NCBI RefSeq assembly: GCF_000258175.1
Contig: NZ_JH636049.1
Location: 2,829,482 to 2,893,481 of the forward strand
Origin: Saccharomonospora xinjiangensis XJ-54
GTDB lineage: Bacteria > Actinomycetota > Actinomycetes > Mycobacteriales > Pseudonocardiaceae
DNA: 64,000 nucleotides
Direction: 5' to 3'
In this document: piece by piece, positions 15,512 to 24,252 of the stretch
Layout of the letters: the number at the start of each line of letters is the position of its first letter
How positions within the stretch are numbered: the stretch's first letter is position 1
Program-made: the position numbers and the translations under genes
The notes under the pieces: model-generated
Databases searched by the model: none
Seen by the model: the letters and a program-made list of their open reading frames with translations, nothing else
Told to the model about the DNA's origin: nothing

Positions 15512-18500
15512 TCAGCCCGTGACGGACTCCACGAGCACCTCCGTGCTGCCGACTCTCAGGTCGTCGGTGGTGCGCACGGTCAGCACGCCCCGCAAAAGGC
15601 GGCCCTCGCCGGGGTCACCGTTCGCGGTCACTGTGGCCTGTGCGGTCCACGTGGCTCCGGTGGCGCGCTCCTGTGGCTCGTCGGCGACCTCGACGACTCC
15701 GAGCCCTTGGACGGCGTAGGTGTCGAGGTAGTCGTACTCGGTGGTGCCTGCGGGAACCGCGTAGGCGTCGATCTCCACCCGCCACGTGCCCGCAACCGGG
15801 TTCGCCACGGTCACCGACTCCTCGGAGTCGCCGTCGGCGGTGTAGTCGGCGAGCTGACACGTCCCCGACGTGCAGTCGTAGACGAAGAGGTCGAGATCGG
15901 CACCTCCGTCGGACACCGAACCGATGGTCGCGGTCAGCGACGTGGCGCCTGCGGGCACCGTGACGTCGTATGACTGCTGCTCACCTTCACCGATGCTCGG
16001 GCGCTCCTTACGGGCGCTGTCGAGCGGTACGCCCTCCAGCGCTCCGGTGAAGCTGCCGAGCCGGTTCGTCACCGTGTACTCGCGCGACACGGGTTCGCCC
16101 AGCGTCACCTCGGGAAGGACGTCGGGGTTCGGCTCCACCGAGGCGCCCTGCACGGCCATCGTCAGCGACCACGGCGATGTCGCGGCATCGGAGGTCCGGC
16201 GTGCCTCCACCACGATCTCCCACACACCCGGCATCGGGTCGGTCAGTGTGCGGCTGGTGGCCGTGCCACCGGGGCAGCCGCCACCGGCGTCGGGGTTGTA
16301 GCAGGCCAGCGACGACGTGGAATCGACGGGGATTCCGGTGGGGTCGTAACGGACGAAACGCACTTGACCCTTGCCCGCATCACCACCGGCGGCCATGTCC
16401 ACCTTCATCGAGGCGGTGCCTTCGGGAACGCGGACGAACACCTTCGACACCTGGTTGCGGCCCACCGTGCCGGACGCCTTCGCCGTGAAACCGTCCTGCT
16501 CGGCGAATTCCAGCGGCGCGAACACGACGTTCATGGTCTGCACGTCGTAGCCGAAGGTCCTGCGGTCGTCGAGGCGCAGCAGCGCCGAATGCGCACCGGT
16601 CTTCGACGGCTTCACCCGCACGTCGAAGGTCACCGGTTGGCCGAGCGGCAGCGTCACGGTTCGCTGCGACGAGAACGTGCCGTCGTTGCCGACCCAGCTC
16701 GCGCGGTAGGTCACCGGCCTCTTCGGGCCGGTCTTCCTTTCAAGGGTATAGGTGCGGGTGTAGCTCTCGCCGACCTGCACACCCTCCCTGTCGTGGATGC
16801 CGACACCGGTGTCCGGAGTGGACAGCTGGTGGGACAGCACCGTGTTGACCTCGACCGACGTCGTGACGTCGGCGTGCTCGCTGCCGCGAAGCACGTCGAG
16901 CGCCCTCATGGTGTCCACGAGACCGGCTCCCTGAGCGTACGCGGGGACACCATCGACGAACCGGGCCGTCGAGGTCATCGCCGAACGCAGCACCGAGGGC
17001 TCGGGGCGCTTGCCGTAGATCGACTTGTACGCGCTTACCAGCAGCGCGCCGGAGCCGGTGGCCTGCGGAGCCGCCATCGAGGTGCCGTTGAACATGCCGT
17101 AACCGGCGGGCAGTTCGTAGGTACCCGGCACCGCGCTGCCCGGCTGCCACCTCGGCGTGGTGGACACGGCGGCGCCCGGCGCGACGATGTTGGGCTTGAA
17201 ACCGCCGTCTTCACGCGGACCGCGTGAGGAGAACGGGTGGAGGCTCTCCTCCTCCGACGAGACGGAGCCGTAGTTCGAAAGCCAGGTGTCGTCGGTGATG
17301 TAGGAGCCGACGCTCAGCGCGTCGGTGGCCACGGAGGGGTCACCGACGGAGTTCGCCCCCGCACCGCTGTTGCCTGCCGAGATGAACAGCTGCACGTCGT
17401 AGGTGTCGATGATGCGGTTGTACAACTCGGCGCGCGCGTTGTTGCCGTCGTTCAGTGCGGGCAGGCCGCCGATGGAGATGTTGACGATGTCGGCGCCGTG
17501 GGTCGCGGCGTAGATGACGCCGTCAACGAGACCGCTCGACGTGCACGAAGGCGTGGAGAGGCACGCCTTCACCGACATCAGTTTCGCGCCGGGGGCCGCG
17601 CCGTCCATCTTCCCGCCGAACAGGTCGTTACCCGCGGCGATACCGGCGACGTGCGAGCCGTGCGCACCGGCGGAGAGGCCGATGTTGACGTAGCCGGGCT
17701 GGTCGGTCTGCACGACGAAAGCCATGCGATCGACGACACCGGTCGCGGGGTCGTCCTCGCCGAAGAACCCGATGTCGTGGTTGACCGCGTAGTCGCGCAT
17801 CGGCTTCTCGTCGGTGAAGTCGCCGTCGCCGTCGAGATCGACCCGCACCTCCTTGGACGCGGTGTCGAGCAGAACACCCCAGCTGTCCTCGCGGTCGCTG
17901 TCCCTGTTGACGTCACCGCCCAGTTCGCTGGAGCCGGAGCCCAGGTCACCGGCGGTCTCGGAGAACAGGCCGAACGTGTGCTCGCCGTCGGGTGCGGTCC
18001 ATTCGCGACCCTGCGCGGTGAACGCCCCGGAGTGGGTCTCGCTCGACATCTTCACCCACGTGCCGTCGCCGGACGAAGGCGAGTTGGCCGTGTACCAGTC
18101 CACGATCTTGCGCTCGCCCGTGCTGGTCTTCGCGAGGGCAGGGTGGTCGAGATCGACACCGCTGTCGAGGATCGCGATCGTGGTTCCCCTGCCGTCCCAG
18201 CGGGGGAACAGCGTGGTGAACCGGTCGGCCTTGGTGTCCCGCGTCGGCAGGTACGGGTTGCTCTTCGGGGTGTCGGTGCCGGGCGCGGGCTGGGGAGCCG
18301 GGTCGGTCGCGCCGAGCGGCTCCGGTTCGTCCCTCGCGATGAGCCCGTCCACATCCACGGCGTGCACCGAGCGCAGCTTCTGGGCCTGCTCCGCCTTCGC
18401 GATCGGGATCGTGACCTTGAGGTAGTCGAGCTTCTCGTTCGTGTCCCGCACCGTGCCGCCGAGAGAGGACAGCTCGCTCTCGGCGGTGTCCGCCTTGCCC

Positions 18501-18721
18501 CGCTCCGCTGCGACGAGCAGCGTGACCGAGGATTTGCCCGCCTTCTCCGCCTTCTCCAGCAGGATGCGGTCCTCGCGGTCGAGCTGCTCGTCACCGGGCT
18601 CCGGCGACGGCAACGGATCTTGCTGCCCGGCCGTGGCTTGGGGAACGCCGAGTCCCAGCACCGCGACGGCGCTCACCGCCGTGGCGACGCCGAGCCGTCT
18701 CATCCAGGGTTGTCTTGCCAC
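15512..18721 (-). CDS. Secreted subtilisin-like serine protease (S8) with C-terminal beta-sandwich domains
   Basis: A 1069-residue secreted protease. A signal peptide covers about residues 1-31, followed by a propeptide-like region. The catalytic triad is D186 (AILDSGVD), H354 (HGSHVAG) and S548 (FNGTSMAAP), with oxyanion N451 in SAGN. A large insertion of ~160 residues separates Asp and His, as in tripeptidyl-peptidase-like and giant actinomycete subtilases. It includes a calcium-like DLDGDGDFTDE loop. The C-terminal ~450 residues hold several beta-sandwich domains, some like pre-peptidase C-terminal domains. GTG 18721 follows GGAGGTCACCTG. The gene is monocistronic by position and probably serves extracellular protein digestion. 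Confidence 0.9.
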   Translation of the reverse strand: MARQPWMRRLGVATAVSAVAVLGLGVPQATAGQQDPLPSPEPGDEQLDREDRILLEKAEKAGKSSVTLLVAAERGKADTAESELSSLGGTVRDTNEKLDYLKVTIPIAKAEQAQKLRSVHAVDVDGLIARDEPEPLGATDPAPQPAPGTDTPKSNPYLPTRDTKADRFTTLFPRWDGRGTTIAILDSGVDLDHPALAKTSTGERKIVDWYTANSPSSGDGTWVKMSSETHSGAFTAQGREWTAPDGEHTFGLFSETAGDLGSGSSELGGDVNRDSDREDSWGVLLDTASKEVRVDLDGDGDFTDEKPMRDYAVNHDIGFFGEDDPATGVVDRMAFVVQTDQPGYVNIGLSAGAHGSHVAGIAAGNDLFGGKMDGAAPGAKLMSVKACLSTPSCTSSGLVDGVIYAATHGADIVNISIGGLPALNDGNNARAELYNRIIDTYDVQLFISAGNSGAGANSVGDPSVATDALSVGSYITDDTWLSNYGSVSSEEESLHPFSSRGPREDGGFKPNIVAPGAAVSTTPRWQPGSAVPGTYELPAGYGMFNGTSMAAPQATGSGALLVSAYKSIYGKRPEPSVLRSAMTSTARFVDGVPAYAQGAGLVDTMRALDVLRGSEHADVTTSVEVNTVLSHQLSTPDTGVGIHDREGVQVGESYTRTYTLERKTGPKRPVTYRASWVGNDGTFSSQRTVTLPLGQPVTFDVRVKPSKTGAHSALLRLDDRRTFGYDVQTMNVVFAPLEFAEQDGFTAKASGTVGRNQVSKVFVRVPEGTASMKVDMAAGGDAGKGQVRFVRYDPTGIPVDSTSSLACYNPDAGGGCPGGTATSRTLTDPMPGVWEIVVEARRTSDAATSPWSLTMAVQGASVEPNPDVLPEVTLGEPVSREYTVTNRLGSFTGALEGVPLDSARKERPSIGEGEQQSYDVTVPAGATSLTATIGSVSDGGADLDLFVYDCTSGTCQLADYTADGDSEESVTVANPVAGTWRVEIDAYAVPAGTTEYDYLDTYAVQGLGVVEVADEPQERATGATWTAQATVTANGDPGEGRLLRGVLTVRTTDDLRVGSTEVLVESVTG

Positions 18722-18943
18722 CAGGTGACCTCCAACAGAAGTTTGGATCGATCATCCTGAGCGGACTCACAGACGTTTCACATCCGGACGAACCGGCGCG
18801 AGATTCCCGACTTTCGTAGGGTCGGCGAGCACGGTGTGCGTCCGGCGCAGGGGTGTTGATCACTGCGCGTGGTCGGTCGGGAAGACTGTTCGCACCGATT
18901 TCGATCTCGTTCCCGACCGACGGCTGGAAGGTTCCCGACTCCC

Positions 18944-19717
18944 ATGATGGGTCGCACCCATGCGTTGACCGGCTGGTGCGCCGGACTTGCGGCGGCGCCG
19001 GTGGTGGGTATCACCACGCTCTCGCAGGCGCTCGTGTTCGCGGCGACGACCGCGGGGTATGCGCTGTTGCCCGATCTGGACCACCCCGGTGCGAGGGCGT
19101 CCAAGCTCCTCGGGCCGCTGACGAAGAGCCTTTCGTGGCTGCTGCGTAACGCGTCTGCCGCGCTGTACCGGGTGACGAAGGGACCGAGGGACGAACGGAA
19201 GAAAGGCAGCCACCGGCACCTTTCCCACACGCTGCTGTTCGCGTTGCTCGTTGGTGGCGCGGCGGCGGCGGGTACCTCGGCAGGCGGGCCGTGGGTGGTC
19301 GTCGGAGTCGTGGTGTTCGGCCTGCTGCTCGCCGAGGACGCGCTGGGTGACTGGCTGCTTCCCGTGGCGGCGGGGGCCGTCGTGTGGTGGGTCGCGGAGA
19401 ACAGTCCCGGCGCGCTCGCGCAACTCGATTCGGTGTCAGGACTGCTCGGCATCGCGGTAGCTCTCGGCTGTTTCACGCACTGCCTCGGCGATGCGCTCAC
19501 CGAATCGGGGTGTCCCTTCCTGTTCCCGGTTCCCATCGCGGGCGAGACCTGGTACGAACTGCGGCCACCGCGCTGGTTGCGTTTCCGCACGGGGGATAAG
19601 GTGGAAACGGGTTTTCTCTTTCCCGTGTTCACGGTTCTCGGCGTACTGCTGATTCCTGGTGTCTGGCCCGCGCTGCTCGGCTTCTTCGACGACGTCCTCA
19701 ACCAGAAGAACACATAA
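18944..19717 (+). CDS. Membrane-bound metal-dependent hydrolase, DUF457/YdjM-like
   Basis: A 257-residue integral membrane protein. It begins MMGRTHALTG with the conserved early histidine, followed by the DLDHPGA metal motif and HRHLSHT, the His/Asp set of the DUF457 (LexA-induced YdjM) family. About five hydrophobic segments alternate with these motifs. LGDALTESGCPF near the end completes the family pattern. The biochemical substrate is not known. ATG at 18944 or 18947 may be used; no clear ribosome binding site decides. It is divergent from the protease and followed by a strong palindrome. Confidence 0.75.
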   Translation: MMGRTHALTGWCAGLAAAPVVGITTLSQALVFAATTAGYALLPDLDHPGARASKLLGPLTKSLSWLLRNASAALYRVTKGPRDERKKGSHRHLSHTLLFALLVGGAAAAGTSAGGPWVVVGVVVFGLLLAEDALGDWLLPVAAGAVVWWVAENSPGALAQLDSVSGLLGIAVALGCFTHCLGDALTESGCPFLFPVPIAGETWYELRPPRWLRFRTGDKVETGFLFPVFTVLGVLLIPGVWPALLGFFDDVLNQKNT

Positions 19718-19750
19718 AGGTGCCCCGGACATCGATGTCCGGGGCACCTT
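19717..19750. terminator. 34-bp perfect palindrome, bidirectional terminator
   Basis: Two 17-base arms, AAGGTGCCCCGGACATC and its exact complement, abut with no spacer. The first base is the last base of the preceding stop codon, and a convergent gene ends 17 bases beyond. As RNA it forms a very stable hairpin from either strand. Confidence 0.85.
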
Positions 19751-19766
19751 GGACGAAGGAACGTCC

Positions 19767-20147
19767 TCAGCCCTTCTCGGCGTGAAGAGCCTCCGAGTCG
19801 ATGTCCCACGCGATTGCGCCATGGGGGCCCGCGGCGGCACCGCTGAACTCCCACGCGGCGTAGTCGATCTCCTTCTCGCCCTTGCCGTGCTTGCCGTGCT
19901 TGCCGTGGCGGGCGTCGCCGTCCTTCTTGCCGTGGTGCTTCTTGCCGTGCTTTTCGAACTCGGCGTGCAGAGCCTCGCTCGACACCTCGCCGGCTGCGGC
20001 ACCCTCGGGGCTTGCCGCGGCGAAGCTCGCCTCGTACGCGGCGTAGTCCACTTCACCCTTCTCCGAAGCGCCTGCGACGCCGGCGAAGCCCAGCGCGAGC
20101 GGGAAAGCAAGGGCGGTCGCAACCAATCCGCGACGGACACTGCGCAT
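19767..20147 (-). CDS. Small secreted protein with internal duplication and His/Lys-rich linker
   Basis: A 126-residue protein with a clear signal peptide (about 1-27, cleavage after AGA). The mature protein is two related ~30-residue repeats. The first is EVDYAAYEASFAAAS followed by SSEALHAE; the second is EIDYAAWEFSGAAAG followed by DSEALHAE. They are separated by a linker rich in His, Lys and Gly (KHGKKHHGKK and HGKHGKHGKG). I recognise no family. The linker might bind metal or polyanions. ATG 20147 follows AAAGGA with seven bases between. It is monocistronic and ends at the palindrome at 19717-19750. Confidence 0.7.
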   Translation of the reverse strand: MRSVRRGLVATALAFPLALGFAGVAGASEKGEVDYAAYEASFAAASPEGAAAGEVSSEALHAEFEKHGKKHHGKKDGDARHGKHGKHGKGEKEIDYAAWEFSGAAAGPHGAIAWDIDSEALHAEKG

Positions 20148-20299
20148 GAGATGGTCCTTTCTCGAGACACACAGGGCGTGTAACCGAGGCGAGAATGCCT
20201 CGCCGTTCTGCTACCCGAATCCGGGCGCCATCAAGCCGCGCCGGTTCGGTGTCGCACATCACTTCGCCCAGTAGGGGAATAGGATCGCGCGGGGAAATC

Positions 20300-20321
20300 A
20301 CGCCCTTTCCAGGGCGTTTTT
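20300..20321 (+). terminator. Hairpin with T-run
   Basis: ACGCCCT at 20300-20306 pairs with AGGGCGT at 20311-20317 around TTCC, followed by five T on the plus strand. The flanking genes are both on the minus strand, so the T-run faces away from them. It lies ~80 bases after the MarR stop. The rest of 20148-20400 shows nothing clear. Confidence 0.45.
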
Positions 20322-20400
20322 CAGAATCAGGTGACACCGTTTCGGGAAAGGTCACGCCGGTGAGTGATTGACGCGCATGAAATCTTGTGATTGGCGGCCG

Positions 20401-20853
20401 TCAATTTCGTGAACTGTCCCGCAGAACACGCATCGTCTCGGCCAGTGCCCGCGACTCTTCGTGGCCGAGCGGGGCGAGCAGGAGGTGGCGAAGCAGATCG
20501 GCGCAGGTGGTGCGAGCTCGCCGTGCGACGTCGGCGCCGTGCTCGGTCAGGCAGGCGTAGGTGATCCTCCTGTCCTTTCCGCTCGGCGACCGGTGGATCA
20601 GGCCTGCCGCGCACATCCGGTCCGCGACCTTGGTGAAGCCCCCGCTCGACAGGGACGTCGCCCTGGCAAGGTGAGTCAACGGAAGGCGGTGTCCCGGCGC
20701 TCGGGCCAGTCGCAGCAGCACCTCGAAAGAGGCGGGAGAAAGGCCGAACCGCTCGGTGATCTCGCCCATGAGCCGGTCGTGGGTGGTGAGGGAGCCCTCG
20801 ATCACGAGGCTCCACCACTTCACCAGTTCGTCGTCGTCGGGGGCGGACGGCAC
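20401..20853 (-). CDS. MarR family transcriptional regulator
   Basis: A ~150-residue winged-helix regulator. The recognition region LPLTHLARATSLSSGGFTKV and the wing GKDRRITYACLTEHG are typical of MarR proteins that bind a small ligand and de-repress nearby genes. GTG 20853 is preferred because a -10-like TATACT ends seven bases upstream and there is no ribosome binding site, suggesting a leaderless transcript. An ATG at 20886 is in frame but lies upstream of that -10 box. The target is unclear: neighbours are a secreted protein gene and a divergent hydrolase gene. Confidence 0.8.
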   Translation of the reverse strand: MPSAPDDDELVKWWSLVIEGSLTTHDRLMGEITERFGLSPASFEVLLRLARAPGHRLPLTHLARATSLSSGGFTKVADRMCAAGLIHRSPSGKDRRITYACLTEHGADVARRARTTCADLLRHLLLAPLGHEESRALAETMRVLRDSSRN

Positions 20854-20860
20854 GGGGGCC

Positions 20861-20866
20861 AGTATA
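20861..20866 (-). promoter_or_regulatory. -10 element for leaderless MarR transcript
   Basis: TATACT on the minus strand, seven bases before the GTG chosen as start. A TTGCGA at 20881-20886 is a possible -35 box, but the 14-base gap is short, so only the -10 is offered. Confidence 0.4.
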
Positions 20867-21120
20867 GAAAAACGTAGACATCGCAATATCTTGCGCGCGA
20901 GAGTTTACCCGGACATGGTGAGAGGTATCCGCCCTGCCGAGGAGGGGCTCCGCTGAGGGCGCTGTTGTCCGACGTCGCCATTTCAGCGACGCCGTTCAGC
21001 CGATGCCGTTTCGGGGCAGGATGGCCGCGCCGCGTCACAGGCGATGGCGGGAAGGCTGGAAGGCCATGGCGGACGGTCGGCCGAAGCGGATGCGCCCAGT
21101 GAGAATGAGCCGGTGAGTGC

Positions 21121-21732
21121 ATGAGCGAGCTGATGTTCGACCACGAGTTCGTCGAGGGCAGTCCCTCGGCGCCGGTTCTGCTGCTTCTGCACGGAACCGG
21201 TGGGAGCCCGGCGGACATCCTGGCGCTCGGCAAGGAGCTGTGCCCAGCCTCGCCCATGCTCGCCCCCGAGGGCCAGGTGTCCGAGAACGGCGCTGCCCGG
21301 TGGTTTCGCAGGCACGCGGAAGGTGTCTTCGACGCCGAGGACGTCGTCCACCGCGCCGGCCAGCTCGCCGACTTCGTGATCGAGGCGCGCGAACGCTACG
21401 ACCTCGGGGGCAGGAGGCTCGTGGCCGCCGGCTTCTCCAACGGGGCGAACATCGCCGCTGCCGTGTTGCTCTCGCGTCCCGAGGTGGTCACGGAGGCTGT
21501 GCTGTTCGCGGCCATGCTCCCGGTGCCCGATCCGCCGAGCCTCGACCTTTCCGGCACGCGGGTGCTGATGGTGAACGGTCGGCGTGACCCGATGGCTCCG
21601 CTCGGTCCCGCCCAGGAGCTGGCCGCCGCGCTGAGGGAGCGAGGGGCCGACGTCACCGAGCACTGGCACAGCGGAGGCCATCAGATCACTGTTGACGGCC
21701 TGGCTGCCGCGAAGGAGTGGCTGGCGTACTGA
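21121..21732 (+). CDS. Alpha/beta hydrolase, phospholipase/carboxylesterase type
   Basis: A 203-residue serine hydrolase. LLLLHGTGGSPAD provides the oxyanion loop, GFSNGAN holds the nucleophilic serine, NGRRDPM the acidic residue and SGGHQIT the catalytic histidine. The size and order match the small carboxylesterase group including MhqD/YodD-like proteins. The substrate is probably a short ester; some relatives are linked to quinone or thiol stress. It is divergent from the MarR gene across ~270 bases, so control by that regulator is possible but unproven. Confidence 0.82.
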   Translation: MSELMFDHEFVEGSPSAPVLLLLHGTGGSPADILALGKELCPASPMLAPEGQVSENGAARWFRRHAEGVFDAEDVVHRAGQLADFVIEARERYDLGGRRLVAAGFSNGANIAAAVLLSRPEVVTEAVLFAAMLPVPDPPSLDLSGTRVLMVNGRRDPMAPLGPAQELAAALRERGADVTEHWHSGGHQITVDGLAAAKEWLAY

Positions 21733-21844
21733 CGAACGGGTTAATTCACCGTGTTGAACGGGTGAATTGTCCGTTGGGGTGTCACGATCGTGTCGGCAGG
21801 CCAATATGGTCGTGTTCGCTTCCGGAAACGTGAGGGAAGACGCG

Positions 21845-21955
21845 ATGAACTTCGGTGACATGGTGAACTGCCCGCGTTGTCTCGGCTCCGGGCTCGCCCC
21901 AAACCGGAAGGACCCCTGTGGGAACTGCGGAGGACTCGGCCAGGTTCCGAAGTGA
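21845..21955 (+). CDS. Small DnaJ-type zinc-motif protein
   Basis: A 36-residue protein: CPRCLGSG, then CGNCGGLG, two CxxCxGxG half-sites as in the zinc-binding domain of DnaJ. ATG 21845 follows GGGAAG. Four cysteines could bind one zinc. It overlaps the next frame, which also begins with a CPLCEGAG motif. Very small, but the motif spacing and the ribosome binding site support it. Confidence 0.55.
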   Translation: MNFGDMVNCPRCLGSGLAPNRKDPCGNCGGLGQVPK

Positions 21956-22232
21956 CGACTGCCCCCTGTGCGAAGGCGCGGGGGTGCTGTCGTGGGAGCA
22001 GCCGCAGCACGGTGTTCTCCGTACTGTCGAGCTGCCGTGCCCCTCGGGATGTGGTGAGCACTGGAAACACCCTTCCGCCGAGCGTGATCGGGTGGTGGAT
22101 TGGGGCGGTGACGTGCCTGCCCGGCGGGAGGGCAACGTCGCGGAGGCGAACCGGATCGGCGCCGACTTCATTCGTCAGGCACTCCAGCTCTGGGGTTTCT
22201 ACCCTCCCGGTCAGAACCACCCGAAAGGATAG
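21918..22232 (+). CDS. Small zinc-motif protein of unknown function
   Basis: A protein of up to 104 residues with CPLCEGAG (about residue 15) and CPSGC (about 41), a split zinc-ribbon arrangement, followed by a mainly helical acidic C-terminus (ANRIGADFIRQALQLWGFYP). It overlaps the preceding small gene by 38 bases if GTG 21918 is the start; no other good start is seen. Similar cysteine motifs in consecutive genes suggest related or duplicated roles. I do not recognise the family. Confidence 0.5.
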   Translation: MGTAEDSARFRSDDCPLCEGAGVLSWEQPQHGVLRTVELPCPSGCGEHWKHPSAERDRVVDWGGDVPARREGNVAEANRIGADFIRQALQLWGFYPPGQNHPKG

Positions 22233-22242
22233 TGCGTCGCAG

Positions 22243-22248
22243 TAATAT
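22243..22248 (+). promoter_or_regulatory. -10 element for leaderless transcript
   Basis: TAATAT lies six bases before GTG 22255, and there is no ribosome binding site, the usual arrangement for an actinomycete leaderless mRNA. Confidence 0.45.
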
Positions 22249-22254
22249 CGGGGC

Positions 22255-22896
22255 GTGGCGCCGCGAAACCTGGTACACCGCGTAGGCAGAATGGCGGGGT
22301 GGGCCGCTCGGACGGGTTACCAGCTAACGAAACTGTTACCCAGTGCCGAGAATGAACGGGTCCCGCATTCCGGCGCTTTGCCCGATCACTTCCCGGCTCA
22401 CCGTGCGGATTCGCTCCGTGCTCTGATGGCAGAGCTGCTCACCGAGTCGGCCGACCTCGGTCGCCAGCAAGCCACTCTTCGCCTTTACGAGACGGCGCTG
22501 CGCTCGCTCGTACCCGACGAGGCGCGCCTGCTCGCCACGCTTGCGGAGGGCTCACCGTTTCCTACGCTCGACGTCGCAGAACGCACACTTCTCGGTGGCA
22601 CGGGCGGGTTCGTGCTGCGCAACGCTTCGACCGTCGGCAGGGCGGCAGGCGTGACCCTCGCCGACCACGTTCCCGGCTACATCACGAGGCTCGTGGCGTT
22701 CGGCCTCGCCGATCTCGGTCCCGAGGACGGCGCGCTGAGCACGCATTACGAGGTGCTCGCGGCCGACGAGGTCGTTCTCGACGCTGCGCGCGCGGTGAGG
22801 CGGCCCTCGTTCGTGCGGGGCACCGTGCGGATCTCCGGCTTCGGAGCACGGCTGTGGCGCGCGTGTGATCCGGCAGGGGAGGAGGCGGCGAGGTGA
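22255..22896 (+). CDS. Abi-alpha (DUF4393)-like protein
   Basis: A 213-residue soluble protein. The middle (LRSLVPDEARLLATLAEGSPFPTLDV) and the later LVAFGLADLGPED and YEVLAADEVVLDA segments resemble the Abi-alpha/DUF4393 family, some members of which are linked to abortive phage infection in lactococci; most are uncharacterised. The match is by eye. GTG 22255 is chosen because of the -10 element just upstream. It converges with the glycoside hydrolase gene, whose stop codon begins one base after this gene ends. Confidence 0.5.
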   Translation: MAPRNLVHRVGRMAGWAARTGYQLTKLLPSAENERVPHSGALPDHFPAHRADSLRALMAELLTESADLGRQQATLRLYETALRSLVPDEARLLATLAEGSPFPTLDVAERTLLGGTGGFVLRNASTVGRAAGVTLADHVPGYITRLVAFGLADLGPEDGALSTHYEVLAADEVVLDAARAVRRPSFVRGTVRISGFGARLWRACDPAGEEAAR

Positions 22897-24252
22897 TCAC
22901 CAGCCGCAGAGCCAGTCGAGAGCCACGGCCGCGGTCCACGACTGCTGTGTGCTGCCGAGTGGCTCGCCGGTGAACGGCTCGTAGTATTCGCCGAAGGAGC
23001 CGTCGGAGAGCAGCCGCAGACCCTCCTGTCTCCAATGCCGCGCGAGCGCGGTGTGGCCACCTCTGCGGAGAGCGAAACTGAACAACCACACGACCACCGG
23101 CCACTGCGGACCCCGCCAGTACCGGCGCGGATCGAAGCCGTTCTCCCGGGGTGACACCGACGGCGGCACGGCGGCGGTGAGCCCTGGGTGGCCTGCCCAG
23201 TCCGGGCCGGTGAGGTCGGAGAGCAGGCGTGTCTCAAGGGGCTCCGCCAGTGCGGAGCACAGCAGCGGGGCGAATGCGGCGACGGTTCGGGTGCGGAGCC
23301 GCTCGCCGCTGCGCAGATCGAGGTCGAAGGCAAGCCCGGAGACCGGGTCTGCGGCGTCGGCGACGGCACGGCGAGAACGGGCTGCCCACATCCGCAGGCC
23401 GGCGACCTCGGCGCGGAAGGGCAGCGAGAGGTCGTCGGCGAGATCGGCGAGGTCGTCGCACGCGACCGCGAACAACGCGGTGCTGAACACGTCTCCCACG
23501 CGGAAGTCCGAGGTGGCGAGCACCTCGACCGGTTCGTAGCCCACACGCCGCATCTGCTCGATGAGCCACAGGTAGCGGTGGTACTCGTCGTCGCTGGGGC
23601 GTTCGGCGGGGTCGTCAACGCCGAGTGTGTCGAGCCGCACGTACGGGGGGAGGTCAGGGCCGGGACGGACTCCGGCGTAGGGCGCGTCCCAGCGGGGCGA
23701 GTTGTCCATTCCGGACTCCCAGCCGTGCACGATGGTGAGCAGGCCCTGCGGTTCCGCGATCCGGTGGCGTGCGATCCAGCGGTGCCAGCGATACAGCGCC
23801 TGCCAGGCTCGCGCGGTGAACGACTCGGCGAGTGCCGCTTCCCCTGCCGAATTAGCGCGGGCGACGTCCACGATCCTGCGCAGCGCGATGGCATGCACGG
23901 GCGGCTGGCAGATTCCCGAGGTGCGCACCGAGGCCGGTCGTCGCGTGACGGTGTCGGTGCCCCACCTGTCCGGCCCTGGGAAGTAGCCGTCGGCGTCGGT
24001 GAACACGATGTGGGGGAGCATCCCGTCCGACCACTGGGCCGCCAGCAGCGTGCCGAGTTCCGTGAGTGCCCTGCGGACGTCGAGGTAGGCAAGGCCGATG
24101 GCGATAAACGCGGCGTCCCAGCTCCACATGTGCGGGTACAGCTTGGGCGACGCGGTGACGAGTGCGCCGGTGTCGTTGTCCCGGAGCACGGCCGCCGCGC
24201 GGGCGGCGAGGGTGGTGCCGGAAAGCCGCCCCGAGCCGGCGGCCGTGCTCAC
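22897..24252 (-). CDS. Glucosylglycerate/mannosylglycerate hydrolase-like enzyme (GH63)
   Basis: A 451-residue cytoplasmic alpha-glycosidase. PKLYPHMWSWDAAF near the N-terminus, HGWESGMDNSPRW in the middle, YWRGPQWPVVVWL and FGEYYEPFTGEPLG near the end are the hallmark blocks of the GH63 glucosylglycerate/mannosylglycerate hydrolases. The Asp of MDNSP and a Glu of EYYEP are the likely catalytic pair. It should split the osmolyte glucosylglycerate into glucose and glycerate. GTG 24252 follows GGAGG and overlaps the ABC ATPase stop by four bases (GTGA), so uptake and hydrolysis are coupled. In rapidly growing mycobacteria the homologue is used on recovery from nitrogen starvation. Confidence 0.82.
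   Translation of the reverse strand: MSTAAGSGRLSGTTLAARAAAVLRDNDTGALVTASPKLYPHMWSWDAAFIAIGLAYLDVRRALTELGTLLAAQWSDGMLPHIVFTDADGYFPGPDRWGTDTVTRRPASVRTSGICQPPVHAIALRRIVDVARANSAGEAALAESFTARAWQALYRWHRWIARHRIAEPQGLLTIVHGWESGMDNSPRWDAPYAGVRPGPDLPPYVRLDTLGVDDPAERPSDDEYHRYLWLIEQMRRVGYEPVEVLATSDFRVGDVFSTALFAVACDDLADLADDLSLPFRAEVAGLRMWAARSRRAVADAADPVSGLAFDLDLRSGERLRTRTVAAFAPLLCSALAEPLETRLLSDLTGPDWAGHPGLTAAVPPSVSPRENGFDPRRYWRGPQWPVVVWLFSFALRRGGHTALARHWRQEGLRLLSDGSFGEYYEPFTGEPLGSTQQSWTAAVALDWLCGW

Noticed and set aside
17237..18760. Long open frame opposite the subtilase gene
   Set aside because: It is a high-GC antisense shadow of a protein with an intact catalytic triad; the translation is low-complexity Val/Arg/Gly with no domain.
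22255..22896. Phage abortive infection system
   Set aside because: The Abi-alpha resemblance is weak and isolated; no partner or other defence genes adjoin it.
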